Below the pieces are notes generated by a model. It did no database searches. It saw nothing but the letters and a program-made list of their open reading frames with translations, and was not told the origin of the DNA. A stretch of DNA of 64,000 nt from Nocardia jinanensis. GTDB taxonomy: Bacteria > Actinomycetota > Actinomycetes > Mycobacteriales > Mycobacteriaceae. The translations under genes and the position numbers were made by a program. Location: contig NZ_BMMH01000005.1 in assembly GCF_014645735.1 (NCBI RefSeq), positions 124,001-188,000 on the forward strand, in the 5' to 3' direction. Shown in pieces: positions 42,449 to 51,481 of this stretch. Position 1 is the stretch's first letter. Each line of letters starts with the position of its first letter.

Positions 42449-43612
42449 ATGCCGCTGCAGGACCATCACCAGATTATTTCGGTCGACGACCACGTCATCG
42501 AACATCCCCGCGTGTTCCAGGACCGGCTACCGGCCAAATACCGCGACAACGGTCCCCGCATCGTCGAAAACGGGACCGGCGACCATATCTGGGTCTACGA
42601 CGGCGTCGAGTATCCCAATGTCGGGCTGAACGCGGTCGCGGGCAAGGAGCCCAAGGATTTCGGGATGGAACCGGTCCGCTACGAGGATATGATCCCCGGC
42701 TGCTACGACCCCCTCGCGCGCGTCGCGGATATGAACATCGACGGAGTGCAGGCCGCCATGTGCTTCCCCTCGTTCCCCGGGTTCGGGGGCGGAAAGTTCC
42801 ACCGCGCGAAGGATAAAGAACTCGCGCTCGAATGCGTGCGGGCCTGGAACGACTTCATGCTCGACGAATGGTGCGGCAGCGCACCCGACCGCTTCATCCC
42901 GCTCGCCATCCTGCCCACCTGGGATGTCGAACTCGCCACCGCCGAAGCCGCCCGCACCGCCGCCAAGGGCGCCCGGACGATCTCCTTCCCGGACAGCCCG
43001 GTCCCCCTCGGCATGCCCAGCTTCCACACCAACTATTGGGATCCGCTGTGGGACGTGTGCGAACAGACCGATATGCCCGTCTCCCTGCATTTCGGTTCCT
43101 CGAGCTTCGTCCCCGGCTTCTCACACAGCGCCGCCCCCGCGGGCAGTGACCCCGGCGGCCCCTACGTCACCGCGATCACCCTGTTCGCCTGCAATCTGAT
43201 GTGGTCCGCCGTCGACCTGATCTTCTCCGGAACCCTGCAGCGGCACCCCCGCCTCAAATTCTCCCTCGCCGAGGGCGGTATCGGCTGGATCCCCTATATC
43301 CTCGAACGCGCCGACTTCTCCTGGGAGCGGCACCGCTGGTACCAGGACATCGACTTCGACGCCAAACCTTCGGACCTGTTCGCCCGGCATTTCTGGGGCT
43401 GCTTCATCGACGACACCCACGGACTGGCCAATCGCCATACCATCGGTGTCGATCGCATCATGCTCGAAATCGATTACCCCCACTCGGATTCCCATTGGCC
43501 GCGCAGCCGCAAACGTGCCGCCGAAGTCCTCGCCGATGTCCCCGACCACGAAACCGCCCTCATCGTCGAGCACACCGCACGCACCTTGTTCAACTTCCCT
43601 CGCAGCAGCTGA
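42449..43612 (+). CDS. Amidohydrolase family 2 protein (ACMSD/decarboxylase-like)
   Basis: A 387-residue TIM-barrel metal enzyme: SVDDHVIEHP at the N-terminus, NIDGVQAAMCFPSFPGF, histidine in VSLHFGSSS, SLAEGGIGWIPYILERAD and the closing metal motif EIDYPHSDSHWP. It is a paralogue of the enzyme at 21887. Likely chemistry is hydrolysis or non-oxidative decarboxylation. ATG 42449 has GGGAGAGG before it; an alternative ATG at 42425, next to palindrome site 11, would give a leaderless message. It is followed by a gap with a strong hairpin. Confidence 0.88.
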   Translation: MPLQDHHQIISVDDHVIEHPRVFQDRLPAKYRDNGPRIVENGTGDHIWVYDGVEYPNVGLNAVAGKEPKDFGMEPVRYEDMIPGCYDPLARVADMNIDGVQAAMCFPSFPGFGGGKFHRAKDKELALECVRAWNDFMLDEWCGSAPDRFIPLAILPTWDVELATAEAARTAAKGARTISFPDSPVPLGMPSFHTNYWDPLWDVCEQTDMPVSLHFGSSSFVPGFSHSAAPAGSDPGGPYVTAITLFACNLMWSAVDLIFSGTLQRHPRLKFSLAEGGIGWIPYILERADFSWERHRWYQDIDFDAKPSDLFARHFWGCFIDDTHGLANRHTIGVDRIMLEIDYPHSDSHWPRSRKRAAEVLADVPDHETALIVEHTARTLFNFPRSS

Positions 43613-43774
43613 CACCTGCGCGCGGCGCCCCGCCACGAAATATCGGAGGAGGCGCCGCGCATTCGGCATTCCGCGGCCTCGAGATCGGGCCCGAGCTCAC
43701 TGGCACGAACCCCGCCACCAGTGCGGCGATTCCTGCGCCGGCCCGATGCCCTGCAACTATCGGATACCCGGAAC

Positions 43775-43811
43775 GGGAGCGCGCGACCGCGGAAATCGGT
43801 CGCGCGCTCCC
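43775..43811. terminator. Bidirectional terminator
   Basis: GGGAGCGCGCGACCG and CGGTCGCGCGCTCCC form a perfect 15-bp stem with a 7-base loop between convergent genes ending 43612 and 43856. Confidence 0.85.
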
Positions 43812-43855
43812 GCCCCCCTTGGTCGGCACCTACCCGAATACCGCCGAAACGAAGA

Positions 43856-44764
43856 TCATTCGGTCCAACGGAAACCAGTGGTGCGCAACTCGGTATGCAG
43901 TGCGGTGTCCTGCACCACGAAACTCCGCATCAGCCCGGTCCCGCGATTGTGATGTGAGTGAACGGCACCGGGCGGCGTCACCATCACCACGTCCGGTTGC
44001 CAGTCGATGCGTCGGCCGTCCACCATGGAATACACACCGTCACCGGCGATACTGAGTGTCAGCGCCACCGAACTGTGCCGGTGGGCCCGCTGATCACCCC
44101 CCGGTTCGAGGGTGTTGACCGACGCGAGGATGGTCGGCGTAGTGACCCGCCGACCGGCCATGAGCTCGGTCAGGAAGATCACCGATTTACCGGCCGACCG
44201 CTGCGCGCCGCCGCGGGCGTGCACCTCCCGCAGGCACCGTTCGATCCGGTCGGCATCGAATACCGTCGGATGGATCGTTTCGGGGCCGGGCTCCACCGGG
44301 CGCACCCGCAGATACGACAGCGCGGGTTCGTCGGTGATCAACAACAGCACGGCCGGCGAATCCGCCTCGTGCTCGCAACGCGCGCCGCCGCCGAGACAGA
44401 AGACGTCTCCAGGTCCCCAGCGCACAGTTTCTCCCGCGCTGTGCGTCCGTCCTGTTCCCCGCAGCACGTAGTACACCTCGCCCGAGGAGAAGAGGTGGCT
44501 TTCGAAGTCTTGTCCTTCGTGCAACACGAGATACCGCGCGAGCAGTGTCGGCGTCGTCGCCGGCCACTCGGTACCCAGCAAGCCGGATCGGTCGAGCACG
44601 ACGAATCCGGTCGGTGCGGCCGGCGCGAAGGCCCGGTCACGCTCGTCGGTGAAGGCGGTGGCCGCGATTTCCGGCACCGGCCGGTCGAATGCGATACGTG
44701 GTGTGTAGAACTGTGCCCGCGCCCGCGCGGCGTCCGAGCTGCGCTGTGGGTTGCCGGAAGTCAT
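43856..44764 (-). CDS. Bicupin protein
   Basis: A 302-residue protein with two cupin barrels. The first (about 70-155) has FESHLFSSGEVYYVLRGTGRTHSAGETVRWGPGDVFCLGG; the second (about 210-290) has RAHRHSSVALTLSIAGDGVYSMVDG with HRH, then PPGAVHSHHNRG. The layout resembles gentisate 1,2-dioxygenase-type bicupins, but only the second barrel has a full histidine set. Iron-dependent ring cleavage is a possibility, not a finding. It is the last gene of the ten-gene leftward run, 3 bp after the reductase-like gene. Confidence 0.8.
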   Translation of the reverse strand: MTSGNPQRSSDAARARAQFYTPRIAFDRPVPEIAATAFTDERDRAFAPAAPTGFVVLDRSGLLGTEWPATTPTLLARYLVLHEGQDFESHLFSSGEVYYVLRGTGRTHSAGETVRWGPGDVFCLGGGARCEHEADSPAVLLLITDEPALSYLRVRPVEPGPETIHPTVFDADRIERCLREVHARGGAQRSAGKSVIFLTELMAGRRVTTPTILASVNTLEPGGDQRAHRHSSVALTLSIAGDGVYSMVDGRRIDWQPDVVMVTPPGAVHSHHNRGTGLMRSFVVQDTALHTELRTTGFRWTE

Positions 44765-44767
44765 GAT

Positions 44768-45460
44768 TCACCTTTCGGTCCGGCGGGTGCGTGGCGATTC
44801 GAGCCGCAGTACCGGGCCGGCGAATTCGGCCGGCGCCGCGATGACCGCACAGACGTGCTCACCGATCTCGCTGTCGGTCAGCCAGCGTGGATCCGCCCCG
44901 GCCCGATTGCTGCGGCCGTTCACCTTCGATACCACCATCACTTCGCGGATCTCGATTCCGCTGCCCTTGTTCTCCTGGTGCAGGCCGCGATACAACATCC
45001 GTTGCGCGGCCTGCATCATCGAGACGGGCACCAGACCGGGAACCACGAAATCGGCCATTCCGCCGCCTATCCCGATGAAGCGGGAATCCGCGGACATCGC
45101 GGGCAGGAAGGCCTTCGCCGCGGCCAGATGGGCCCGCAGATACGCCCCGAAGAACGTCGAGAGATCGGCATAGTCGGTCTCGGCCAGCGGACGTCCGGGC
45201 CACTGGGTGCTCACAGCCAGCACCACCGCGTCGAAGCGGCCGATATCGATCTCGTCGCGTAAGGCGGCGGCCGCGGCGTCGTCGGCGATGCTGCCGGTGT
45301 GCACGCGCAACGGCGCCGAACCCGCCCACTTTTCGTCCGCGAGCGCCGCCAGCGCCTCCGGTCTGCGTCCCACCGCGGTCACCGGCCATCCGCGGGCCAG
45401 GCATCGGGCGACGACGCCGTACCCGACATCGCCTGTGGCCCCTACCACCACTACGTTCAC
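44768..45460 (-). CDS. NAD(P)-binding Rossmann protein (atypical SDR)
   Basis: A 230-residue protein starting MNVVVVGATGDVGYGVVARCLARG, an NAD(P) motif of the extended or NmrA-like kind, with VTAVGRRPEAL as the second strand. The Tyr-x-x-x-Lys pair of classical SDRs is not evident. It could be a reductase for a CoA intermediate or a sensor-like protein. It lies 7 bp after the MaoC-like gene and 3 bp before the bicupin gene, so it is firmly inside the operon. Confidence 0.8.
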   Translation of the reverse strand: MNVVVVGATGDVGYGVVARCLARGWPVTAVGRRPEALAALADEKWAGSAPLRVHTGSIADDAAAAALRDEIDIGRFDAVVLAVSTQWPGRPLAETDYADLSTFFGAYLRAHLAAAKAFLPAMSADSRFIGIGGGMADFVVPGLVPVSMMQAAQRMLYRGLHQENKGSGIEIREVMVVSKVNGRSNRAGADPRWLTDSEIGEHVCAVIAAPAEFAGPVLRLESPRTRRTER

Positions 45461-45467
45461 GGCCGGC

Positions 45468-45920
45468 TCACTCCCGGCCGCGGACCAGCCGGGTCGGCCG
45501 GAAGACGAGCACGACCTCGTCGTGCTGGTTGAGGACCTCGTTCACGGTTTCCACCACACCGCGCGCACCCTTGCTCGCCGCGCGGGTCTTCTCGACCGTC
45601 ACCCGGACCCGCAGCGTATCGCCCACGTACACCGGGGATTTGACGGAGACGTCCGCGTGCATGAAGGCGAGCCCCGTACCGTAGAGATCGCGGGTCTGCA
45701 GCGTGAGACCCTCCGCGATGCAGTAGGTGAGCGCACCGGGTACCAGGCGCGCCTTGTACCCTTCGGTCTCCGCGTAACCGGCTTCGAGGAACAGCCGCTC
45801 GGTAAAACCGAACCAATTGGTGAACGTCACGAGGTCGGTCTCGGTGACTGTGCGGGACATGGTGATCTGGCTGGAGCCGACCTCCATATCCTGCCAGAAC
45901 AGTCCGGTGGGCGCGGTCAT
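45468..45920 (-). CDS. MaoC-like hot-dog protein
   Basis: A 150-residue single hot-dog domain: FWQDMEVGSSQITMSRTVTETDLVTFTNWFG, then LVPGALTYCIAEGLTLQT and SPVYVGDTLRVRVTVEKTR. MaoC-type (R)-hydratases carry D-x-N-P-x-H; here the matching place reads TNWFGFTERLF, so the catalytic pair is missing. It may be the inactive half of a heteromeric hydratase or a differently acting dehydratase; no partner MaoC is in the window. Its start overlaps the end of the 3-hydroxyacyl-CoA dehydrogenase gene by 4 bp. Confidence 0.85.
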   Translation of the reverse strand: MTAPTGLFWQDMEVGSSQITMSRTVTETDLVTFTNWFGFTERLFLEAGYAETEGYKARLVPGALTYCIAEGLTLQTRDLYGTGLAFMHADVSVKSPVYVGDTLRVRVTVEKTRAASKGARGVVETVNEVLNQHDEVVLVFRPTRLVRGRE

Positions 45921-46837
45921 GCGTCGTCTCCGGCCGGGATATCGATCGGCAAGGGCTTCGGGGGGTTCACCGAATAGTCGTAGAACCCGGCGCCCGCTTT
46001 GCGCCCGAGGCGGCCGGCCTCGACCAGTGGCCGGATGACCTCGACGGTGAGCCGATCGCCGATCTCCCCGTGCTTCTCGTAGCGCGCGGTACGCGACTCG
46101 AGCAGCACGTCGAGGCCCGACAGATCGGCGAGTTCGAACGGGCCCAGCGGCCAGCGCAGGCCCCGCCGCACCGCGATATCGATCTCTTCGACCGTGGCGA
46201 CACCGGTGCCGAGCAGAGAGAACGCTTCGCGGGAGGCCGCACCGAGCACCCGGTTGACCAGGAAACCGTCGACATCTTTGGTCAGGACGACCGGCGTCCG
46301 TTTCATCCGGTCCGCCCAGCCCCGCGCCCGCTCGAGGATATCCGGGCGGGTCCGCGGCGAGGCGACGACCTCGACGAGATCCATGACCAGGACCGGGTGG
46401 AAATAATGCATATTGAGGCAGCGATCCGCGTACTCCGCATCCCCGGCGATCGTCGCGGCCCGGATATGGCTGGAGTTCGTCGCGATACCGGCATCACTGG
46501 GCAGCAGCTCGGCCAGCCGCCGGAAAACCGCCTGTTTGACGTCGAGCTTCTCGACGACGGCCTCGATCGCCCAGGTGCACACCGGTGCGACGGCGTCGAG
46601 GCCGGCCGAGAGGGTGAGCCGGGCGCGGGCGTCGCGCTCCTCCTGTTCGGTGATCCGTCCCTTGGCGACCCGGGTGGTGAGCAGCCCGTCGATTTCGGTC
46701 CGGGCGCGGTCGACGGCATCGGTGGAGATATCCACCAGGGCTACCTCGATACCGCACAGCGCGGACTGCAGGGCGATCTGGGTGCCCATCGTGCCCGCGC
46801 CGAGCACGAGTAGCCGCTCGCCGGTTGTGTTGGTCAT
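45917..46837 (-). CDS. 3-hydroxyacyl-CoA dehydrogenase (HAD family)
   Basis: A 306-residue enzyme with the NAD motif GAGTMG (13-18), Asp in ALVDIS for NAD choice, and the catalytic region TNSSHIRAATIA followed by NMHYFHPVLVMDLVEVV. The C-terminal helical domain has VDGFLVNRVLGAASREAF and GLRWPLGPFELADLSG. It oxidises (S)-3-hydroxyacyl-CoA to the 3-oxo ester with NAD. It is the only classical HAD enzyme of the window; elsewhere SDRs may do this step. It lies 54 bp after an ACAD gene. Confidence 0.93.
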   Translation of the reverse strand: MTNTTGERLLVLGAGTMGTQIALQSALCGIEVALVDISTDAVDRARTEIDGLLTTRVAKGRITEQEERDARARLTLSAGLDAVAPVCTWAIEAVVEKLDVKQAVFRRLAELLPSDAGIATNSSHIRAATIAGDAEYADRCLNMHYFHPVLVMDLVEVVASPRTRPDILERARGWADRMKRTPVVLTKDVDGFLVNRVLGAASREAFSLLGTGVATVEEIDIAVRRGLRWPLGPFELADLSGLDVLLESRTARYEKHGEIGDRLTVEVIRPLVEAGRLGRKAGAGFYDYSVNPPKPLPIDIPAGDDA

Positions 46838-46891
46838 TGCTGCAATTCCTTTCGGGAAGCTTGTCGGTGCGATGTCGTGCGGCCGGCGGAG

Positions 46892-47947
46892 TCAGCCGAC
46901 CAGCGTCTCCCAGACACGGTCGGGGCCGTTCGCGAGAACGCGCTGACCGGCGATCTCGGACCACTGCGCCTCGCTGCGGCCCTCATCGCGCCACGACCAC
47001 AACCGGCGGGTGTACTGATGCAATCGGTATTCGCGGGTGTAGCCGATCGCGCCGTGGATCTGGTGGGCGATCTTCGACACCTCGGTGGCCGCGAGCGCCG
47101 CGCGCAACCGGGCCGCCGCGATGGGGAATCCGGCGGGCGCCCCGGCCTCCACCAGGTCCACCGCCGCGGACACCGCCGCATCGGTCACCGCGACCTCACC
47201 GGCCAGTACCGCGGCGAGCTGTTTGACGGCCTGGAACTTGCTGATCGGTTTCCCGAACTGCGCCCGCTCGTTCGCGTATCCCACGGTGAGTTCCTGAACG
47301 GTGTGCAGGGCGCCCGCGATGGACAGGCTCAGGCCGAGCGCCTCGATATCACGCAGCCGCTCGATGATGCCGTCCAGCTCCGCCAGCGGTAGGGCGCCGA
47401 GCGCGGTCACCGCGAGCGAGAGTTCGGCGCTGTCGCGCGGTTCACCGGCGAGATTCTCGTGCTGCTCCCAGTTCACCTCCGCGCCGGGAATTTCGGCGAG
47501 CAGGACGCGGCCGGCGGCTTCGTCGCGGCCGAGTACGAGGACGGTGTCCGCGATCCGCCCGTAGGCGACCTCGGTGATCGTTCCTTCCAGCCGGACGCCG
47601 TCGTCGCCGGCGACAGCCCGGACGGAACCCACCGCGACGGCGCTCGGGCCGCGACGATGCGGGGCACCGAATACGGTGCGCAGGTGCGGGGCGAGCAGGA
47701 GTGTGCCCACCAGCGGAACCGGGGCCGCGGCACGAGCCGCGGCCCGGATGACGGCGGCGGCATCGGCGAACGTGCCACCGGATCCGCCCGCACTCTCGTC
47801 GATCCCGACGGCGGTCAGGCCGGTTTCGTCGAGCTGGGCCCACAGATCCGCAGACCAGCTCCGCTCGCTTGTTTCGACGATATCCGGGCCCGCATGGGCC
47901 TTCATGATGTCGGCGACGAGGTCCGTGAGTTCGGTCCGATCGTTCAT
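46892..47947 (-). CDS. Acyl-CoA dehydrogenase, small/beta-type subunit
   Basis: A 351-residue short ACAD. The N-terminal half is loose (DETGLTAVGIDESAGGSGG) and lacks the EP-x-GSD loop; the C-terminal half has ERAQFGKPISKFQAVKQLAA and IHGAIGYTREYRLHQYTRR, as in beta subunits of FadE pairs. It follows its large partner gene by 1 bp, and the two should assemble as alpha2beta2. ATG 47947 is used because the frame upstream belongs to the partner gene. Confidence 0.9.
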   Translation of the reverse strand: MNDRTELTDLVADIMKAHAGPDIVETSERSWSADLWAQLDETGLTAVGIDESAGGSGGTFADAAAVIRAAARAAAPVPLVGTLLLAPHLRTVFGAPHRRGPSAVAVGSVRAVAGDDGVRLEGTITEVAYGRIADTVLVLGRDEAAGRVLLAEIPGAEVNWEQHENLAGEPRDSAELSLAVTALGALPLAELDGIIERLRDIEALGLSLSIAGALHTVQELTVGYANERAQFGKPISKFQAVKQLAAVLAGEVAVTDAAVSAAVDLVEAGAPAGFPIAAARLRAALAATEVSKIAHQIHGAIGYTREYRLHQYTRRLWSWRDEGRSEAQWSEIAGQRVLANGPDRVWETLVG

Positions 47948-47948
47948 T

Positions 47949-49079
47949 TCACATCCCAAGCTTCTTGCCGATAACGGAGCGCAGCATCTGGGTCGTGCCG
48001 CCGCGCAGGGTGAATCCCGGTGCATGTGTGATCGCCTCGTCGAGGAGCCGGGCGAGACGTGTCCCCCGGGCCGGCGGGGTGGGCAGCCCCGAGCGGACGA
48101 TATCGATCGATCGCTGCTCGAACTGGGTGCCGACGTCCTTGGCCGTGGCCGCGAGCAGCGACGGCGTCTCACCCCGTTGCACCGCGGCGGCCACCTGCGT
48201 CGACAACGCGCGGGCCGACCACAATTCGCTGACCAGCCGGCCGAGCGTGTCGTGGCGGTAGTCGTCGGGCACATCCGGTGCCGCGGCGTAGGCGGTGATC
48301 AAACCCGTTGTGCTCATATAGCGTTCGGGTCCGCTGCGTTCGTCGGCCAGTTCGGCGGTGACCTGTCGCCAGGCCTGGTCCACCTCACCGAGGACCATAT
48401 CCGCCTCGACGCGGACATCCTCGAGGACGACCTCGTTGAAATGGTGTTCGCCGGAGAGCAGATACACCGGGCGGATCGTGACTCCGGGAGCGTGCAGATC
48501 CACGATGAACTGGGTGAGCCCCTCGTGCCGCTTCGATCCCGGGGTACTGCGGCACAGCGTCAGCATGTAGTGCTTGTGATGTGCGCCGCTCGTCCAGAGC
48601 TTCGTCCCGCGCAACAGCCAGGAACCGTCGTCCTGGCGAATGGCCGCGGTCTGGACCGATGCCAGGTCGGAGCCGCTGTCGGGCTCGGAGAGTCCGAGGC
48701 AGAAGAAGATCTCGCCGGCGGCCATACCGGGCAGGAAACGCTCGCACTGTTCCGGGCTTCCGTTGCGCAGCAGGGCCGGCCCGATCTGGCGATCGCCCGC
48801 CCAGTGCGCCGAGACCGGGGCGCCCGCCGCCAGCAGCTCCTCCATCACGGTGAAGCGTTCCAGGCCGGTGCGCTCGTGACCGCCGTACTCCGCGGGCCAC
48901 ACCATCCCGAGCCAGCCACGTTTGCCCAGTTCCAGGGTGAACTCCGCAGAGTATCCCCGCAGCCAGCTGTCCACCATCGGCGTAAACGAACCGGCGGCCA
49001 GTTGTTCGGCGACGAACTCGCGAACCTCGCGGCGGAGGTCGCCGATCTGTTCGGCGGATACCCTCGAGTGATCAGCCAC
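47949..49079 (-). CDS. Acyl-CoA dehydrogenase, large/alpha-type subunit
   Basis: A 376-residue ACAD: GMVWPAEYGGHERTG, LGLSEPDSGSDLASVQTAAIR, GTKLWTSGAHHKHYML, and the ending APGFTLRGGTTQMLRSVIGKKLG. It pairs with the small subunit one base downstream. It is paralogous to the lone ACAD at 55402 (same LRGGTT ending). Its start overlaps the AMP-ligase gene by 8 bp, so translation is coupled. It would oxidise the acyl-CoA made by that ligase. Confidence 0.92.
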   Translation of the reverse strand: MADHSRVSAEQIGDLRREVREFVAEQLAAGSFTPMVDSWLRGYSAEFTLELGKRGWLGMVWPAEYGGHERTGLERFTVMEELLAAGAPVSAHWAGDRQIGPALLRNGSPEQCERFLPGMAAGEIFFCLGLSEPDSGSDLASVQTAAIRQDDGSWLLRGTKLWTSGAHHKHYMLTLCRSTPGSKRHEGLTQFIVDLHAPGVTIRPVYLLSGEHHFNEVVLEDVRVEADMVLGEVDQAWRQVTAELADERSGPERYMSTTGLITAYAAAPDVPDDYRHDTLGRLVSELWSARALSTQVAAAVQRGETPSLLAATAKDVGTQFEQRSIDIVRSGLPTPPARGTRLARLLDEAITHAPGFTLRGGTTQMLRSVIGKKLGM

Positions 49080-50643
49080 CGTGGGTGCTCCCTTCGTGGC
49101 CGGCGAGGGCGGACTCCGACGCCGGGCGCAGCTCGCGCAGTTCCCGGCGCAGCGTCTTGCCCGAGGCCGTCCGCGGGATCTCGTCGACCCAGCGGAACTC
49201 GGCCGGTAGCTTGTATCTACTCAGCCGCTCCGCCAACCAGCCGGCCAGCGCCGCCTCGTCGCGGTCGGGCCCCGCGGCGACGAGGAACGCGATCGGTACC
49301 TCTCCCTTGTCGGGATGCGGGGCGCCGATCACGGCGCAATCGGCGATCGTTTCGTGGCCGAGCAACTGGGCTTCGATCTCGGCGGGGGCCACCTGGAGAC
49401 CGGAGACCTTGATGACGTCTTTGAGTCTGTCGGTCAGGAACAGCCAGCCGTCCTCGTCGACGCGGCCGAGGTCACCGGTACGCAACCAGCCGCCCGGGAG
49501 CAGGACGCCTTCGTTCGCGGATTCGGGCAGGTAACCGAGCATCCGCGCCGGGCTGCGGGCGATCAGTTCGCCTTCCGCGCCCGGGGCCACATCCTCGAGT
49601 GTGTCCGGGTCGACGATGCGTAGTTCGGAGTCCGAGCGCAGGAGGCCCGGCGAGTCCATTCGGCACCGGTCGGGGTACTCGCCGGGGTTGGCGTGCAGCC
49701 CGGGCAGTTCGGTCATGCCGTACCCCATGATCCATCGCGCACCGGTCGCCTCGGTGATCCGTGCGGCCACCGTGGGGTTGATCGCCGTCGCCGCCCATAC
49801 GATGGATCGCAGCGAACTCAGATCGCGGGCCGCGAGATCGGGCCGTTCGGACACCCGTTTCGCGATCGGGGCCACGATCGTGCTCAGGGTGATGCGCTCT
49901 CGTTCGATCTCGTCGAGCATCGCCCCGGGATCGAACTGCGCGCAGAGATGTAATGTCGCGCCGGCGGAGACCGCGCTGAACAGAGTGCCGATCCCGAGCA
50001 CGGTGAACAGGGGCAGTGCGAACTGCTGGCGATCCGAGCTTTCCACGCGGAGTGCGGATTTCCAGTTGATGTAGGCCGCGGTCTGCGACCGGTGGCTGTG
50101 CCGGACGACCTTCGGCAGACCGGTCGTCCCGGAGCTGAAGTACAGCACCGCCTCGTCGGCGTCCCAGTCCCGTTCGACCGGTGCGGGGGGCTCGCCGTCC
50201 TGCCGGGCGATTCCTTCCCAGAAGGCGCCACCGAGACCGTCCTCGGTGGCGAGGATATCGACGCCGGTCGCGGCGGCCGCCGCCCGAGCCGTCTCGTCGC
50301 ACAGGATCAGGCGCGGTGCGAGCAGTTCGACCGCATGGGTCATTTCGGCGTCGTTCCAGCGGGGGTTGACCAAGGCGGCCACTGCCCCGGCCCGCAGGAT
50401 CGCGAATACGGCTATGGCCCACTCGATCCGGTTGCGCATCGCGAGCACGACCCGGTCACCGGGGGCTATCCCCTGGTCGGTCAATACCTTGCTCGCGGAG
50501 TTCGCCAGACAGTCGAGCTCACGGTAGGAAAGGTTGTGGCCGTCGCACAGCAGTGCGGTGTGTTCCGGCCGATATCGTGCCGAATCGCCGAGCAGGTCGG
50601 CCAGATTTCGGCGCGGATACGACAGTCTCGGTCGGGGTATCAC
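49072..50643 (-). CDS. Acyl-CoA synthetase (AMP-forming)
   Basis: A 523-residue ANL ligase from GTG 50643 (AGAGAGG upstream). The phosphate loop is LYFSSGTTGLPKVVRHSH, then GYGMTELPGL, the hinge GWLRTGDLGRVDEDGWLFLTDRLKDVIKVSG, and RTASGKTLRREL with the catalytic lysine. All core motifs are intact. It forms acyl-CoA from a carboxylic acid and ATP. It lies between the ECH gene (34 bp before) and the ACAD gene (8-bp overlap), so it is part of one beta-oxidation module. Confidence 0.93.
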   Translation of the reverse strand: MIPRPRLSYPRRNLADLLGDSARYRPEHTALLCDGHNLSYRELDCLANSASKVLTDQGIAPGDRVVLAMRNRIEWAIAVFAILRAGAVAALVNPRWNDAEMTHAVELLAPRLILCDETARAAAAATGVDILATEDGLGGAFWEGIARQDGEPPAPVERDWDADEAVLYFSSGTTGLPKVVRHSHRSQTAAYINWKSALRVESSDRQQFALPLFTVLGIGTLFSAVSAGATLHLCAQFDPGAMLDEIERERITLSTIVAPIAKRVSERPDLAARDLSSLRSIVWAATAINPTVAARITEATGARWIMGYGMTELPGLHANPGEYPDRCRMDSPGLLRSDSELRIVDPDTLEDVAPGAEGELIARSPARMLGYLPESANEGVLLPGGWLRTGDLGRVDEDGWLFLTDRLKDVIKVSGLQVAPAEIEAQLLGHETIADCAVIGAPHPDKGEVPIAFLVAAGPDRDEAALAGWLAERLSRYKLPAEFRWVDEIPRTASGKTLRRELRELRPASESALAGHEGSTHGG

Positions 50644-50677
50644 GAATAGGACCTCTCTACGATGCTCGGAACCACGG

Positions 50678-51457
50678 TCACCGCCCACTCCATTGCGGTG
50701 CGCGCTTCTCGGCGAAGGCCCGGGGTCCTTCTTTCGCGTCCGCGGTCAGGCGGACCGCACGGACCGCGGCATCGTTGACCTCCCACGCCCCGGCCTCCGC
50801 CGCCTTACGGGCAGCGCCGGCGATGGCGAGCGTGCCCGATACCGCCAGTGGCGCTGCGGCACAGATGGATTCGGCGAGTTCGCGCGCGGTGGACAGCACC
50901 CGGTCCACCGCGACGACCCGGTTCACCAGTCCCCAGTCGTACGCCTTCACCGCGCTGAGACGCGCCCCGGTGAGAAGAAGTTCGTTGGCGACGGTGGTGG
51001 GCAGGCGTTGCGGCAGGCGCAGTGCGCCACCGCCGCCCGCGATGATGCCGCGCGTCGGCTCGGGCAGGGAGAACCACGCGGTCTCGGCGGCGACCACCAG
51101 ATCGCAGGCCAGGACGATCTCGAATCCGCCGCCGAGCGCCGGGCCGTTGACGGCCGCGATCACCGGTTTACTGCGCGGATAGCGGACGAATCCGGCGAAT
51201 CCACCGTCGGCACCCCCGAGCGAATTCGCTTTACCCGAGTTCATATCGTGCAGGTCGGCGCCCGCGCAGAAGGCCGCGTCGCCCGCCGCGGTGATGATCC
51301 CCGCCCGCAGCCCGGGGTCGCGTTCGAGGTTGTCGAGTGCGGCCCGCAGGCCGTCGCGAACGTCCTGGTTCACCGCGTTCCGACGGTCCGGGCGGTTGAT
51401 CGTCATGGTCTGGACGTAGCCGTCGATATCGACGAGGACGGCAGGCTGGGTAGTCAT
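50678..51457 (-). CDS. Enoyl-CoA hydratase/isomerase family protein
   Basis: A 259-residue crotonase: MTINRPDRRNAVNQD, oxyanion segments CAGADLHDM and VNGPALGGGFEIVLACDLVVA, and SLPEPTRGIIAGGGGALRLPQR. The first active-site Glu is present, and the second is replaced as in the ECH at 28179; these two are close paralogues (both end in FAEKR). It would hydrate or isomerise the enoyl-CoA made by the adjoining ACAD pairs. It lies 24 bp after the small ACAD subunit gene. Confidence 0.92.
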   Translation of the reverse strand: MTTQPAVLVDIDGYVQTMTINRPDRRNAVNQDVRDGLRAALDNLERDPGLRAGIITAAGDAAFCAGADLHDMNSGKANSLGGADGGFAGFVRYPRSKPVIAAVNGPALGGGFEIVLACDLVVAAETAWFSLPEPTRGIIAGGGGALRLPQRLPTTVANELLLTGARLSAVKAYDWGLVNRVVAVDRVLSTARELAESICAAAPLAVSGTLAIAGAARKAAEAGAWEVNDAAVRAVRLTADAKEGPRAFAEKRAPQWSGR

Positions 51458-51481
51458 CGGTCTTCGATCTCCGTTGTCGGG

